Below are positions 54,774-62,929 of a stretch of 64,000 bases of DNA, piece by piece. The stretch is taken from the NCBI RefSeq assembly GCF_018474005.1, contig NZ_JAHCSH010000001.1, positions 620,001 to 684,000 of the forward strand, read 5' to 3'. A program made the position numbers and the translations under genes. Position 1 is the stretch's first letter. The number at the start of each line of letters is the position of its first letter. The DNA comes from Curvibacter sp. CHRR-16. Its GTDB lineage: Bacteria; Pseudomonadota; Gammaproteobacteria; Burkholderiales; Burkholderiaceae_C. The notes beneath the pieces are model-generated. The model was not told where the DNA came from and ran no database searches. It was given only the letters and a program-made list of their open reading frames with translations.

Positions 54774-55711
54774 GGGGTTTGTGTTCCTTTATCGAAGCTG
54801 GCTAACAAGCCGTCAAAGATGCTGGAAGCGGCCGCCAGCAACTGGTCGTCATCGGTGATGCTTTCGCGCATTCCGGCCAGCACGCTTTCGATGCCCGCTG
54901 CTTCGGGGGGCTGGACACCCCCTACATCGAGGTAGTGCACCAACAAACCGAGGCGGTTGAGCCCAGCTTGTTCTAAGCCGAAACTTGCCATCAACACCTC
55001 GAAGGTGACGCGGCTGCCAACGTGCGTGAACCTTGCGCCATCAAAGTCAAAGCTGAGTGCTTCGGATGGACAGTCCGCAGGCTTTGCCAGCCAGAGCAAG
55101 CGTGCTTGCGGGTCGATGAAGCGGCGGATCAGCCATGCACTGGCGAGCCTATCCACCCAAGGGCGCTGGCGTGTGGCCCACATGCGCCCTTGAAAGTCCG
55201 AGGGACGATAGCGAACCAGCGTTCCCTGCGTGACTTCAGGCTCGTCGGGCGACAAAGTGCGTGCACAGGCCAATTCCAACGCACTGAGCGCACTGTGGGT
55301 CTGTCTTTGCGCTTCACCGGGAAAAAAGTCAATCTCCGCCAGCGCACTGAATGACTTGCGCAGCTTCCTGGCTTTTCGCAAGGCGTCTTGCGCGGTGTCA
55401 GCCGATAGTGTTTGCTGGATGAGGGCTGTCTCGTTAAGCAGCGTGGCAAACTCATGGCTGCGATCAAACAGGCTAACAAAGCTTGTTGCGTCGGGGCTTT
55501 CTACCCGAAGGACATGCGCTGCTCCACCGCCTTCACGCACATCGGCCGCCAAATTCTCCAGCGTGGTGCGGCAATCGGGACGCTCAGGCATGAGGTACAC
55601 CCCATCACGCAGCACAGCCGCACCAGAGGCCTTGAGCGCACGCCAAGCGCGTTGGCGCAAGGTGGCATTTTCAGTCGGCAGGGTGGTGATGATGGTTAGC
55701 CATTCATTCAT
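54770..55711 (-). CDS. chrB: ChrB, chromate-sensing regulator
   Basis: 313 aa. The N-terminal ~80 residues (LTIITTLPTENATLRQRAWRALKASGAAVLRDGVYLMP) match the ChrB regulator domain and the C-terminal ~140 the ChrB/chromate resistance domain (VDRLASAWLIRRFIDPQARLLW). ChrB acts as a chromate-responsive transcriptional regulator in other species. A perfect palindrome lies ten bases upstream of its start. Confidence 0.93.
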   Translation of the reverse strand: MNEWLTIITTLPTENATLRQRAWRALKASGAAVLRDGVYLMPERPDCRTTLENLAADVREGGGAAHVLRVESPDATSFVSLFDRSHEFATLLNETALIQQTLSADTAQDALRKARKLRKSFSALAEIDFFPGEAQRQTHSALSALELACARTLSPDEPEVTQGTLVRYRPSDFQGRMWATRQRPWVDRLASAWLIRRFIDPQARLLWLAKPADCPSEALSFDFDGARFTHVGSRVTFEVLMASFGLEQAGLNRLGLLVHYLDVGGVQPPEAAGIESVLAGMRESITDDDQLLAAASSIFDGLLASFDKGTQTP

Positions 55712-55720
55712 GAAGCTAAC

Positions 55721-55736
55721 TCTACATTAATGTAGA
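55721..55736. promoter_or_regulatory. 16-bp perfect palindrome upstream of chrB, probable operator
   Basis: TCTACATTAATGTAGA is its own reverse complement. It ends ten bases before the chrB start and sits in an A+T-rich promoter-like stretch; on the minus strand TTGAAT lies 5' of it and TAGAGT 17 nt later. Best explained as a binding site for ChrB. Confidence 0.6.
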
Positions 55737-55770
55737 TGTTAATTCAAATAAATGACTGCGCGATGATCTC

Positions 55771-57576
55771 TCACTGTTTGAACTGCAGCGCCGCCAGCCG
55801 TGCATACAGCCCGCCAGCAGCCACCAACTCGGCGTGGGTGCCGGTTTCGACGATGCGGCCAGCGTCCATGACGACGATGCGGTCGGCTTTTTGCACGGTG
55901 GCCAAGCGGTGGGCGATGACGAGCGTGGTGCGGTCGCGCATGGCGCTTTCTAGCGCGGCTTGCACCATGCGTTCGCTTTCGGCGTCCAGCGCGCTGGTGG
56001 CTTCGTCCAGCAGCAGCAGGGGCGCGTTTTTGAGCATGGCCCGCGCAATGGCGATGCGCTGGCGCTGGCCGCCAGACAGGCGCACGCCACGTTCGCCCAA
56101 GAAGGTGCCATAGCCCTCTGGCAGTGCACGGATGAAGTCATCGGCAAAGGCGGCGCGGGCGGCGCTATACACCTCCTCATCGCTGGCGCTGGGGCGGCCG
56201 TAGCGGATGTTTTCCAGCGCGCTGCTGGAGAAGATGACCGCCTCTTGTGGCACCAGTGCCATGCGTTCGCGCAGGGCGTGCAGGTTGGCACGGGGCAGCG
56301 GCACACCGTCCAGCAGCACTTGGCCCTGCTGCGGATCGTAAAAGCGCAGCAGCAGTTGCAGCACCGTGCTTTTGCCCGCGCCGCTGGGGCCTACCAGCGC
56401 CACGGTTTGGCCGGGTTCCAGCGTGAGAGAAAAATCGCTCAGCGATGCTTGGCTGGGGCGGGATGGGTAGTGAAAAGTAATGCCCTCAAACACCACCCGG
56501 CTGGCGCTGTTGCTGGCAGGCAGCGGTTGGGCCTGCGCGGGCGATTCGATAGAGGAGCGCGTGTGCAGCAGCTCCATCAGGCGTTCGCTGGCACCAGCAG
56601 CACGCAGCAAGTCGCCATACACCTCGCTGAGCACAGCGAAGGAGCTGGCCAGCATGATGACGTACACCACTGTTTCGCCCATATGCCCGGCGCTGATTTG
56701 CCCGGCCAGCACGGCTTGCGTGCCTTCGTACAGGCCCCACAAAAGTGCAGCGGAAGTGGCGATGATGATGAACGCCATCAAGCCCGAGCGGGCTGCCACA
56801 CGGCGGCGGGCGGTGGCAAAAGCATTGTTGGTAGATTGGATGAAGCGCTGCGATTCGCGCTGCTCTGCGGTGTAACCCTGCACCACGGGAATGGCGTTGA
56901 GCACCTCCGCAGCGATGGCGCTGGAGTCGGCCACGCGGTCTTGGCTGGCGCGTGACAAGCGCTGCACACGGCGGCCAAACCACACGCTGGGTAGCACCAC
57001 CAGCACCAGCACGCCCAACACTTGGGCCATGATGAGTGGGTTGGTCCATACCAACATGGCCAAGGCACCCAAGCCCATCACGGCGCTGCGCAGCCCCATG
57101 GAAAAGGACGAACCCACCACGGTTTGCACCAGCGTCGTGTCGGTGGTCAGGCGCGAGAGCACTTCACCGGTTTGGGTGGTTTCAAAGAAAGCGGGGCTTT
57201 GCTCGAGTACATGGCTGTAAACGGCGTTGCGCACATCGGCTGTGACGCGTTCGCCCAACCAGCTCATGAGGTAAAAGCGCACGGCTGAAAAAATACCCAA
57301 GGCAGCAGCCACGACAAAGAGCAAGCCAAAGTAGTCGCGCAGAGCCACCAATTTGGCGCCCGTGGCTACCGGGTCAGGGGCAGCGCCTGCTGGGGCTAGG
57401 CCTTGGTCTATCAATTGGCGCATGGCCATCGGAAAGCACAGGGTGGCAATGGCGGCCAGCACCAACGCAATCAGCGCCCATGCGATGCGCCCGCGATAAG
57501 GCCGCAAAAACGGCAACAAGCCACTGAGTGCGCGTGGGGTTTTTGCCGAAGCGGCAGGGGGGGATGTATTGGTCAT
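55771..57576 (-). CDS. ABC transporter, MsbA-like half-exporter
   Basis: 601 aa with a six-helix transmembrane domain (residues ~25-320) fused to an ATPase: Walker A GPSGAGKST, Q-loop VPQEAVIF, signature LSGGQRQRIAIARAML, Walker B LLLLDEATSALD and H-loop VIAHRLATV. It would work as a homodimer in the inner membrane. Lipid or drug export is likely, but the substrate is unknown. It ends downstream of the chromate cassette; a fragment of a divergent copy of its 3' end is at 52513-52572. Confidence 0.92.
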   Translation of the reverse strand: MTNTSPPAASAKTPRALSGLLPFLRPYRGRIAWALIALVLAAIATLCFPMAMRQLIDQGLAPAGAAPDPVATGAKLVALRDYFGLLFVVAAALGIFSAVRFYLMSWLGERVTADVRNAVYSHVLEQSPAFFETTQTGEVLSRLTTDTTLVQTVVGSSFSMGLRSAVMGLGALAMLVWTNPLIMAQVLGVLVLVVLPSVWFGRRVQRLSRASQDRVADSSAIAAEVLNAIPVVQGYTAEQRESQRFIQSTNNAFATARRRVAARSGLMAFIIIATSAALLWGLYEGTQAVLAGQISAGHMGETVVYVIMLASSFAVLSEVYGDLLRAAGASERLMELLHTRSSIESPAQAQPLPASNSASRVVFEGITFHYPSRPSQASLSDFSLTLEPGQTVALVGPSGAGKSTVLQLLLRFYDPQQGQVLLDGVPLPRANLHALRERMALVPQEAVIFSSSALENIRYGRPSASDEEVYSAARAAFADDFIRALPEGYGTFLGERGVRLSGGQRQRIAIARAMLKNAPLLLLDEATSALDAESERMVQAALESAMRDRTTLVIAHRLATVQKADRIVVMDAGRIVETGTHAELVAAGGLYARLAALQFKQ

Positions 57577-57634
57577 GTAGCTGACATTTTGCGTTGTTTC
57601 AATGAAATGGTTTTGACCAATAGGAGAAACCTGT

Positions 57635-59224
57635 ATGCAACGCCGTCATTTCTTGGGTGCCTCATTGCTGGGGCCGGTTATAGGCCAATCCCACTGGGCG
57701 CTGGCGCAGCAAGCGCCTGCTGTCATTACCCGTGAGGCCATGCGCCCGCAGTTTCCATCGGGCATTCAAAGTGGCGATGCCCAAGCCCAGTCCGCCATGC
57801 TGTGGGCGCGCAGCGACCGCCCAGCCCGTATGTGGGTGGAGTGGTCCACCACGCCTAGCATGCGCAATATGCAGCGCGTGCGCGGCCCCTATTTGCTGGA
57901 CATGACGGACTTCACGGGCAAGCTGGATTTGACCGGATTGCCCGCCGGGCAAGAGATTTTTTACCGTGTCATGCTGCAAGACTTGCACAACGAGCGCGTG
58001 TTTTCTGAAAGCATGAGCGGGCATTTGCGCCTGCCGCAAGCCAGCCATACCAAGGCCGTGCGCAATGTGCGCTTTACTTGGAGCGGCGATACCGCAGGCC
58101 AAGGCTGGGGTATCAACGAGTCCTTGGGCGGCATGCGCATTTACGAGCAAATTCGCCAAACGGGGTGCGACTTTTTCTTGCACAGCGGGGACAACATCTA
58201 TGCCGATGGCCCCATGAGTGAGCAAGTGAAGCTACCCGATGGCAGCATGTGGCGCAATGTGGTGACGGAGGAGGTCAGCAAGGTGGCCGAGTCGCTGAAC
58301 GAATTTCGGGGCCGCTACCGCTACAACTTGATGGATGCCAACATCCGCCGCATGGCCGCAGAGATTCCGCAAATCTGGCAGTGGGATGACCACGAGGTGA
58401 CCAACAACTGGTCGGACTCCAAAGACCTGTCCGCCGACAAGCGTTACACCGAAAAAAATGTGCCGCTCTTGGTGGCACGGGCGACCAAGGCATTTCACGA
58501 ATACGCCCCCATGCGCACCTACGGTGTGGCCGAGTCCGAGCGTGTCTACCGCCACCTGCCCCAAGGCCCGTTGATGGATTTGTTCGTGCTCGATATGCGC
58601 AGCTACCGCGGTGCCAACAGTACCAACTTGCAAGACGAAGAGAGCGAGGATTCCGCATTTTTGGGTCACCCACAGGTGCAGTGGCTGATCGAAGGTTTGA
58701 AAAAGTCCAAAGCCGTGTGGAAGGTGATTGCGGCGGACATGCCCATAGGCCTGCAAGTGCCCGATGGCAAAGACGCCATGGGCAATGACAAATGGGAGGC
58801 GATTGCCAATGGCGACAACGGCAAACCACTGGGCCGCGAGATAGAAATGGCACGCCTGCTGCGTGAGATCAAGCGTGCCAATATCCGCAACGTGGTGTGG
58901 TTGACCGCCGATGTGCACTACACCGCCGCCCATTACTACGATCCCAACCAAGCGCAGTTTCAGGACTTTTTGCCGTTTTGGGAGTTCGTGTCGGGGCCGC
59001 TCAATGCGGGAACCTTCGGCCCCAACTTGCTGGACAAAACCTTTGGCATTCAGGTCAAGTACCAAAAAGTGCCCGATGCGCCCAACACCTCGCCAGCGCA
59101 AGGTATGCAGTTCTTCGGGCAAGTGGACATTGACGCCAAAACGCATGCCATGACGGTCACCCTCAAAGACATGCAGGGCGCATCGCTCTACACCCAAGTG
59201 CTGCACCCGCACCGCAGCGCCTGA
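57635..59224 (+). CDS. PhoD-family alkaline phosphatase
   Basis: 529 aa. The N-terminus MQRRHFLGASLLGPVIGQ resembles a twin-arginine signal ending near AQQAP. A PhoD_N domain precedes a metallophosphatase core (FLHSGDNIYADGP; QIWQWDDHEVTNNW; WLTADVHYTAAHYY). PhoD enzymes are Ca/Fe-dependent phosphodiesterases/monoesterases that scavenge phosphate in the periplasm. No Pho box was identified. It is divergent from the ABC exporter. Confidence 0.93.
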   Translation: MQRRHFLGASLLGPVIGQSHWALAQQAPAVITREAMRPQFPSGIQSGDAQAQSAMLWARSDRPARMWVEWSTTPSMRNMQRVRGPYLLDMTDFTGKLDLTGLPAGQEIFYRVMLQDLHNERVFSESMSGHLRLPQASHTKAVRNVRFTWSGDTAGQGWGINESLGGMRIYEQIRQTGCDFFLHSGDNIYADGPMSEQVKLPDGSMWRNVVTEEVSKVAESLNEFRGRYRYNLMDANIRRMAAEIPQIWQWDDHEVTNNWSDSKDLSADKRYTEKNVPLLVARATKAFHEYAPMRTYGVAESERVYRHLPQGPLMDLFVLDMRSYRGANSTNLQDEESEDSAFLGHPQVQWLIEGLKKSKAVWKVIAADMPIGLQVPDGKDAMGNDKWEAIANGDNGKPLGREIEMARLLREIKRANIRNVVWLTADVHYTAAHYYDPNQAQFQDFLPFWEFVSGPLNAGTFGPNLLDKTFGIQVKYQKVPDAPNTSPAQGMQFFGQVDIDAKTHAMTVTLKDMQGASLYTQVLHPHRSA

Positions 59225-59288
59225 GGTGGACGCGAGGGGGTGAGGTGTCTGGGGCCGGTGCGGCCCCATGTGACCCTATGTGGCTTGT

Positions 59289-59795
59289 TTACAGCGGAGC
59301 CAGTGCCACTTGTTCCAGTGGCAGGCCTGCCAGTTCGGCCAAGGCGCGCACCACCATGCCGTGGTCGTCGCGGTGGAAGATGCCCGACACCGTGGCCGAT
59401 CCCACCATGCCCACGCCCTTGACGCGAATAGGCACGCAGCCGCCGTTTTGGGTGTAGTCGCGCACAGGCAGACCTTGCTTGGCTTCCAGCGTAGTGCCTT
59501 CGCGCTGGAAGCGCAGGCCCACAGCGTAGGAGCTGCTTTGGAACAATTCAGCCGTGTTGTGCTTGCGGCGGATCCAGTCGGCGTTGAGCGGGCCGGTGCC
59601 GGGCATGGCGTAATAAAACACGGTGTCTTTGCCCAAACGCACGCAAATAGCCAAGGCTACGCCGTCGGCTTCGGCCAGTTCTTTGATGCGGTTGCCCAAC
59701 TTCCAGGCGGTGGTTTGGTCAAACGCGCTCAGTTGCAGCAGTTTGTCTTGTACGGCCAGTTGTTGCAGGTCGGCTTCGATATTGATGGTGCTCAT
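59289..59795 (-). CDS. UPF0303 / heme-degrading-domain protein
   Basis: 168 aa, one HbpS/GlcG-type (UPF0303) domain: DGVALAICVRLGKDTVFYYAMPGTGPLNADWIRRK and NGGCVPIRVKGVGMVGSATVSG. Cytosolic. Its ATG overlaps the upstream nitrilase stop as ATGA, so the two are translated together. The function of the family is not settled. Confidence 0.88.
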   Translation of the reverse strand: MSTINIEADLQQLAVQDKLLQLSAFDQTTAWKLGNRIKELAEADGVALAICVRLGKDTVFYYAMPGTGPLNADWIRRKHNTAELFQSSSYAVGLRFQREGTTLEAKQGLPVRDYTQNGGCVPIRVKGVGMVGSATVSGIFHRDDHGMVVRALAELAGLPLEQVALAPL

Positions 59796-60673
59796 GGTGT
59801 GTCCTTGTAAAAGGTGGGTTGGTTAAATTTGCTATCAATTTGATAGCTGGTGTAGCAGTATCCATGCGCTATAGAGGCTGATTTGTTCTCTAATGGGGGT
59901 GTTATTTGAACCACCAACAGCGCAGTGCCTAGCCCGGCTACTTCACCCAAGAGTGTGCCATCTGGGGCCCAGCAGGCACTGCGTCCGGCGCTGGCATAAG
60001 GGCCAGATGGCGCGCCATGGTTGGCAATGAGCACACACAGGCGGTTGGCTTGGGCGGCCTGCTGCCACAGCGCAGCGTCGGCTGCGTAGCTTTGGGGGGA
60101 CACCAACACACCCGCCGCGTAGACCTGCGCTCCCGCGTGGGCGGCGGCCTGGGCATGGGCGGCTTGGTTGCTGTCAAAGCAGATGGCCGAGGCGATGGGC
60201 AGCGACACCGTGGCTGGGTTGCTGCTCTGTGAAGATGCCAGCAGTCTTTGCACGTGTGCAGCGGGTGCTGTGCCATCTAGGGTGGGGGAGGCGGCGAACT
60301 CCCGTTCGCTGCCATGCAGGTATTGCTTGCAGTAGAGCGATGGAGCAGCGTGCGGGTGCAGGGTGAGGGCGGCAATGCAGGGTTTGTTAAGGCCCGCCAG
60401 TTGCACTGGCAGCCCCACGGTAATGGACATGCCCAGTTGCTGCGCCGCTTGTTGCAGCGGCAACAAGTCCTCGTCCAACCATTCATGGGGTGGCTTGGCC
60501 AAGGCGGCTAAGTGGGGCAGCTCGTAGCCAGTGAGCGATAGCTCGGGAAACACCAACCACTGCACCCCATGCTGGGCGGCGGCGTGAATCAGTTGCAGGT
60601 GGTGCTGCACATTGGCGGCGATGTCCAGTGGTACGGAGCAGCTTTGCGCTGCCGCCAGGGTGAAGGTGCTCAT
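59792..60673 (-). CDS. Nitrilase-superfamily carbon-nitrogen hydrolase
   Basis: 293 aa from the ATG at 60673 (MSTFTLAAAQ). The catalytic triad is visible: Glu in FPELSLTGYE, Lys in YCKQYLHGSER, and Cys in IASAICFDSNQ. The substrate is an amide or nitrile of unknown identity. The C-terminal ~35 residues (from about ENKSASIAHG) extend beyond the domain core and are largely encoded by a copy of the palindromic repeat, suggesting that the original stop was lost through the insertion. Confidence 0.9.
   Translation of the reverse strand: MSTFTLAAAQSCSVPLDIAANVQHHLQLIHAAAQHGVQWLVFPELSLTGYELPHLAALAKPPHEWLDEDLLPLQQAAQQLGMSITVGLPVQLAGLNKPCIAALTLHPHAAPSLYCKQYLHGSEREFAASPTLDGTAPAAHVQRLLASSQSSNPATVSLPIASAICFDSNQAAHAQAAAHAGAQVYAAGVLVSPQSYAADAALWQQAAQANRLCVLIANHGAPSGPYASAGRSACWAPDGTLLGEVAGLGTALLVVQITPPLENKSASIAHGYCYTSYQIDSKFNQPTFYKDTP
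59829..59884 (+). repeat. Palindromic repeat copy encoding the nitrilase C-terminus
   Basis: 56 nt beginning TTGCTATCAATTTGATAGC and ending AGAGGCTGATTT. Aligns without gaps to the copies at 27762, 34012 (reverse) and 13884 (reverse). Perfect GCTAT-N7-ATAGC left palindrome. It lies wholly inside the leftward nitrilase frame. Confidence 0.85.
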
Positions 60674-60704
60674 GCCCAGCACTATAGCCAAGCGATTTGA
60701 CCAT

Positions 60705-61163
60705 TTAGGCCAAGAGTGCCAAGACGTGCTGCCAGTGCCGTGGCTCTACGGGCGTGATGGACAGGCGGTTACCGCGCTGCAGCACCAGCAAGTCAGCCAG
60801 CGCAGGGTCGGCGCGCAGTTCGGGCAGCGCTAGCAGGCGCGTCTTGCGTTCAACTTGCACGTCCAGCAGCAGCCAGCGTGGCTTGTCGGGTGGGCTTTTG
60901 GGGTCGTAGTAGGGCGAAGCGGGGTCGAACTGCGTGGGGTCGGGTCGAACGCCCGACACCACCCGTGCCAGCCCCGCTATGCCGGGCTGCGCGCAGCTGG
61001 AGTGGTAGAACAAAACGCCATCGCCCACCTGCATGGCATCGCGCATGAAGTTGCGGGCTTGGTAGTTGCGCACACCCGTCCAGGCGACGGTCACGTTGGG
61101 GGCTGCCAGCGCGTCGTCTATCGACACATCGCTGGGTTCGGATTTCATGAGCCAGTACTGCAT
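60705..61163 (-). CDS. EVE-domain protein
   Basis: 152 aa from the ATG at 61163 (MQYWLMKSEPSDVSIDD), the canonical EVE start. The motifs WTGVRNYQARNFMRD and GVLFYHSSC are family hallmarks. EVE domains are PUA-like folds that bind modified bases in nucleic acids. It is divergent from cysC across a 167-nt gap. Confidence 0.93.
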   Translation of the reverse strand: MQYWLMKSEPSDVSIDDALAAPNVTVAWTGVRNYQARNFMRDAMQVGDGVLFYHSSCAQPGIAGLARVVSGVRPDPTQFDPASPYYDPKSPPDKPRWLLLDVQVERKTRLLALPELRADPALADLLVLQRGNRLSITPVEPRHWQHVLALLA

Positions 61164-61215
61164 AGGCAAAAGTATGCGGCCTATTGCGGTGCTTTTGCAT
61201 TTGGCACAAATGTTC

Positions 61216-61244
61216 TTGGCAAAGCCGTATTTGCCTGTTATAAC
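61216..61244 (+). promoter_or_regulatory. Sigma-70-type promoter of the cysC cassette
   Basis: TTGGCA (61216-61221), exactly 17 nt, then TATAAC (61239-61244). The predicted transcription start is near 61251, leaving an ~80-nt A+T-rich leader before the cysC ATG, which is preceded by AAGAAAGG. Confidence 0.65.
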
Positions 61245-61330
61245 GTTTCTTACTAAGTTTATGATTTTTTCGTACTTAGGTTCTGCCGACGTTGATATCG
61301 CAGTGTCAAACAACAAGAAAGGTGTGAACA

Positions 61331-61942
61331 ATGAATGGGAGTGACTGCGCGACGAACCTCACTTGGTGTGCCTCCAGTGTGAGTTCGCAAGAAAGAAATG
61401 AGTTTTTCAGCCAAAAACCGGCAACTTTATGGCTAACTGGTCTTAGTGGGGCAGGCAAGTCCACCATAGCCAGGGAGTTTGAGCGACAGCTCATCCATGC
61501 AGGCCATGCGGTGTTTGTGATTGATGGCGATAACCTGCGCCAAGGTTTGTGCAAAAACCTCGGGTTTTCCCCCGGTGATCGCTCAGAGAACATCCGGCGT
61601 GCTGCCGAGGTGTGCAAGCTACTCAACGAGGCGGGCATGCTGGTCATCGCATCCTTCGTGGCGCCTTACAGAGCAGACCGGGCGATGGCCCGCGAGATTG
61701 TGGGGGCCGATCAGTTCATTGAGGTCTATGTGTCCACCTCGCTCCATGTGTGCGAAGAGCGAGACCCCAAAGGCTTGTACAAAAAGGCGCGTGCTGGCGA
61801 AATTCCCAACTTCACAGGCGTTTCGGCGCCGTTTGAAGAACCCTTGCAACCCGACTTGGTACTCGATACGCACCGTCTCTCTATTGATGAGAGTGTGGCT
61901 TATTTGTGGCAAGTGACAGAGCCGTATTTTGTCCAGCACTAG
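61331..61942 (+). CDS. cysC: Adenylylsulfate (APS) kinase
   Basis: 203 aa. Walker A GLSGAGKST near 38-46; APS-binding motifs DGDNLRQGLCKNLGFSPGDRSENIRR, FVAPYRADR and DPKGLYKKARAG; a typical CysC lacking the sulfurylase domain. It phosphorylates APS to PAPS, the sulfate donor. Followed after 9 nt by a DHH-family gene and then a sulfotransferase, which points to sulfation rather than cysteine synthesis as its role here. Confidence 0.96.
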   Translation: MNGSDCATNLTWCASSVSSQERNEFFSQKPATLWLTGLSGAGKSTIAREFERQLIHAGHAVFVIDGDNLRQGLCKNLGFSPGDRSENIRRAAEVCKLLNEAGMLVIASFVAPYRADRAMAREIVGADQFIEVYVSTSLHVCEERDPKGLYKKARAGEIPNFTGVSAPFEEPLQPDLVLDTHRLSIDESVAYLWQVTEPYFVQH

Positions 61943-61951
61943 GCTGCCTTG

Positions 61952-62914
61952 ATGCGCCAGTTCGACGTGTTCAATGGCGATGCAGACGGCATTTGTGCAC
62001 TGCATCAGTTGCGTCTGGCCCAGCCACAAGCAGCCGAGCTTGTAACGGGGGTTAAGCGCGATGTGCTGTTGCTCGACCGGGTGTTGGCAGCGGCAGGAGA
62101 TCGCATCACGGTGCTCGATATTTCGCTGCACAGCAACCGTGCTGATGTGCTGCGCTTGCTGCAAGCAGGCGCTGTGCTGGAGTATTTTGACCACCACCAT
62201 GCTGGTGAAATACCGCAGCACCCAGGGCTGCATGCCCATATCAATACCGATGCTGCGGTATGTACCAGTTTGCTGGTGGATCAATACCTTGGCGGTGCAT
62301 ACCACTTGTGGGCCATTGCGGCGGCGTTTGGTGACAACTTGCAGGACGGCGCACGTGCCTTGGCAGACCGTGCCAAGCTGAGTGCAACGCAGATTGCCAC
62401 CTTGGCGCATGTGGGGGAATGCCTGAACTACAACGGCTATGGCGACAGTTTGGAGGATTTGCACTTTCATCCAGCAGCGCTGTATACGGAGCTCAAACCC
62501 TATGCCAATCCACTGGTGTTTGCCCACGAGTCCAAGGCTTTTGCGCGCTTGGCCACAGGGTTTGCCAATGACATTGCACTGACTGACACCACCAAGCCCT
62601 GGCATGCCAGCGATGCAGGCGCTGTTTTTGTGCTGCCCGATGCGGCGTGGAGTCGCCGCGTCAGTGGTGTGTATGCCAACCGTTTGGCCACAGCCCGGCC
62701 CGCAAGAGCCCATGCAGTGCTAACCCCCAACTCCAGCGGATGCTACACCGTGAGTGTGCGTGCGCCTATCAGTCGCCCCCATGGTGCTGATGTTTTGTGT
62801 CTGCGCTTCCCTAGCGGTGGTGGTCGCACGGGCGCGGCAGGCATTAACCAATTGCCTGTGGCGCAACTGGATGCATTTGTGACGTGTTTTGAAGAACAGT
62901 TTTTACATGCCTAA
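61952..62914 (+). CDS. DHH-family phosphoesterase
   Basis: 320 aa from the ATG at 61952. DHH motifs: VFNGDADGICALHQ (motif I Asp), VLDISLHSN (motif II), YFDHHHAGEIP (motif III) and AAAFGDNLQ (motif IV Asp), with a DHHA1-like glycine-rich tail (FPSGGGRTGAAGINQLP). Relatives include NrnA-type enzymes that hydrolyse 3',5'-pAp and nano-RNA. Placed between a PAPS maker and a PAPS user, the natural guess is PAP phosphatase; the substrate is not shown by sequence. Confidence 0.88.
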   Translation: MRQFDVFNGDADGICALHQLRLAQPQAAELVTGVKRDVLLLDRVLAAAGDRITVLDISLHSNRADVLRLLQAGAVLEYFDHHHAGEIPQHPGLHAHINTDAAVCTSLLVDQYLGGAYHLWAIAAAFGDNLQDGARALADRAKLSATQIATLAHVGECLNYNGYGDSLEDLHFHPAALYTELKPYANPLVFAHESKAFARLATGFANDIALTDTTKPWHASDAGAVFVLPDAAWSRRVSGVYANRLATARPARAHAVLTPNSSGCYTVSVRAPISRPHGADVLCLRFPSGGGRTGAAGINQLPVAQLDAFVTCFEEQFLHA

Positions 62915-62929
62915 CCATCAGGGAGTGTT

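Noticed and set aside
61619-62713. Long leftward open frame opposite cysC and the DHH gene
   Set aside because: It runs antisense across two genes with intact catalytic motifs and has no recognisable domain.
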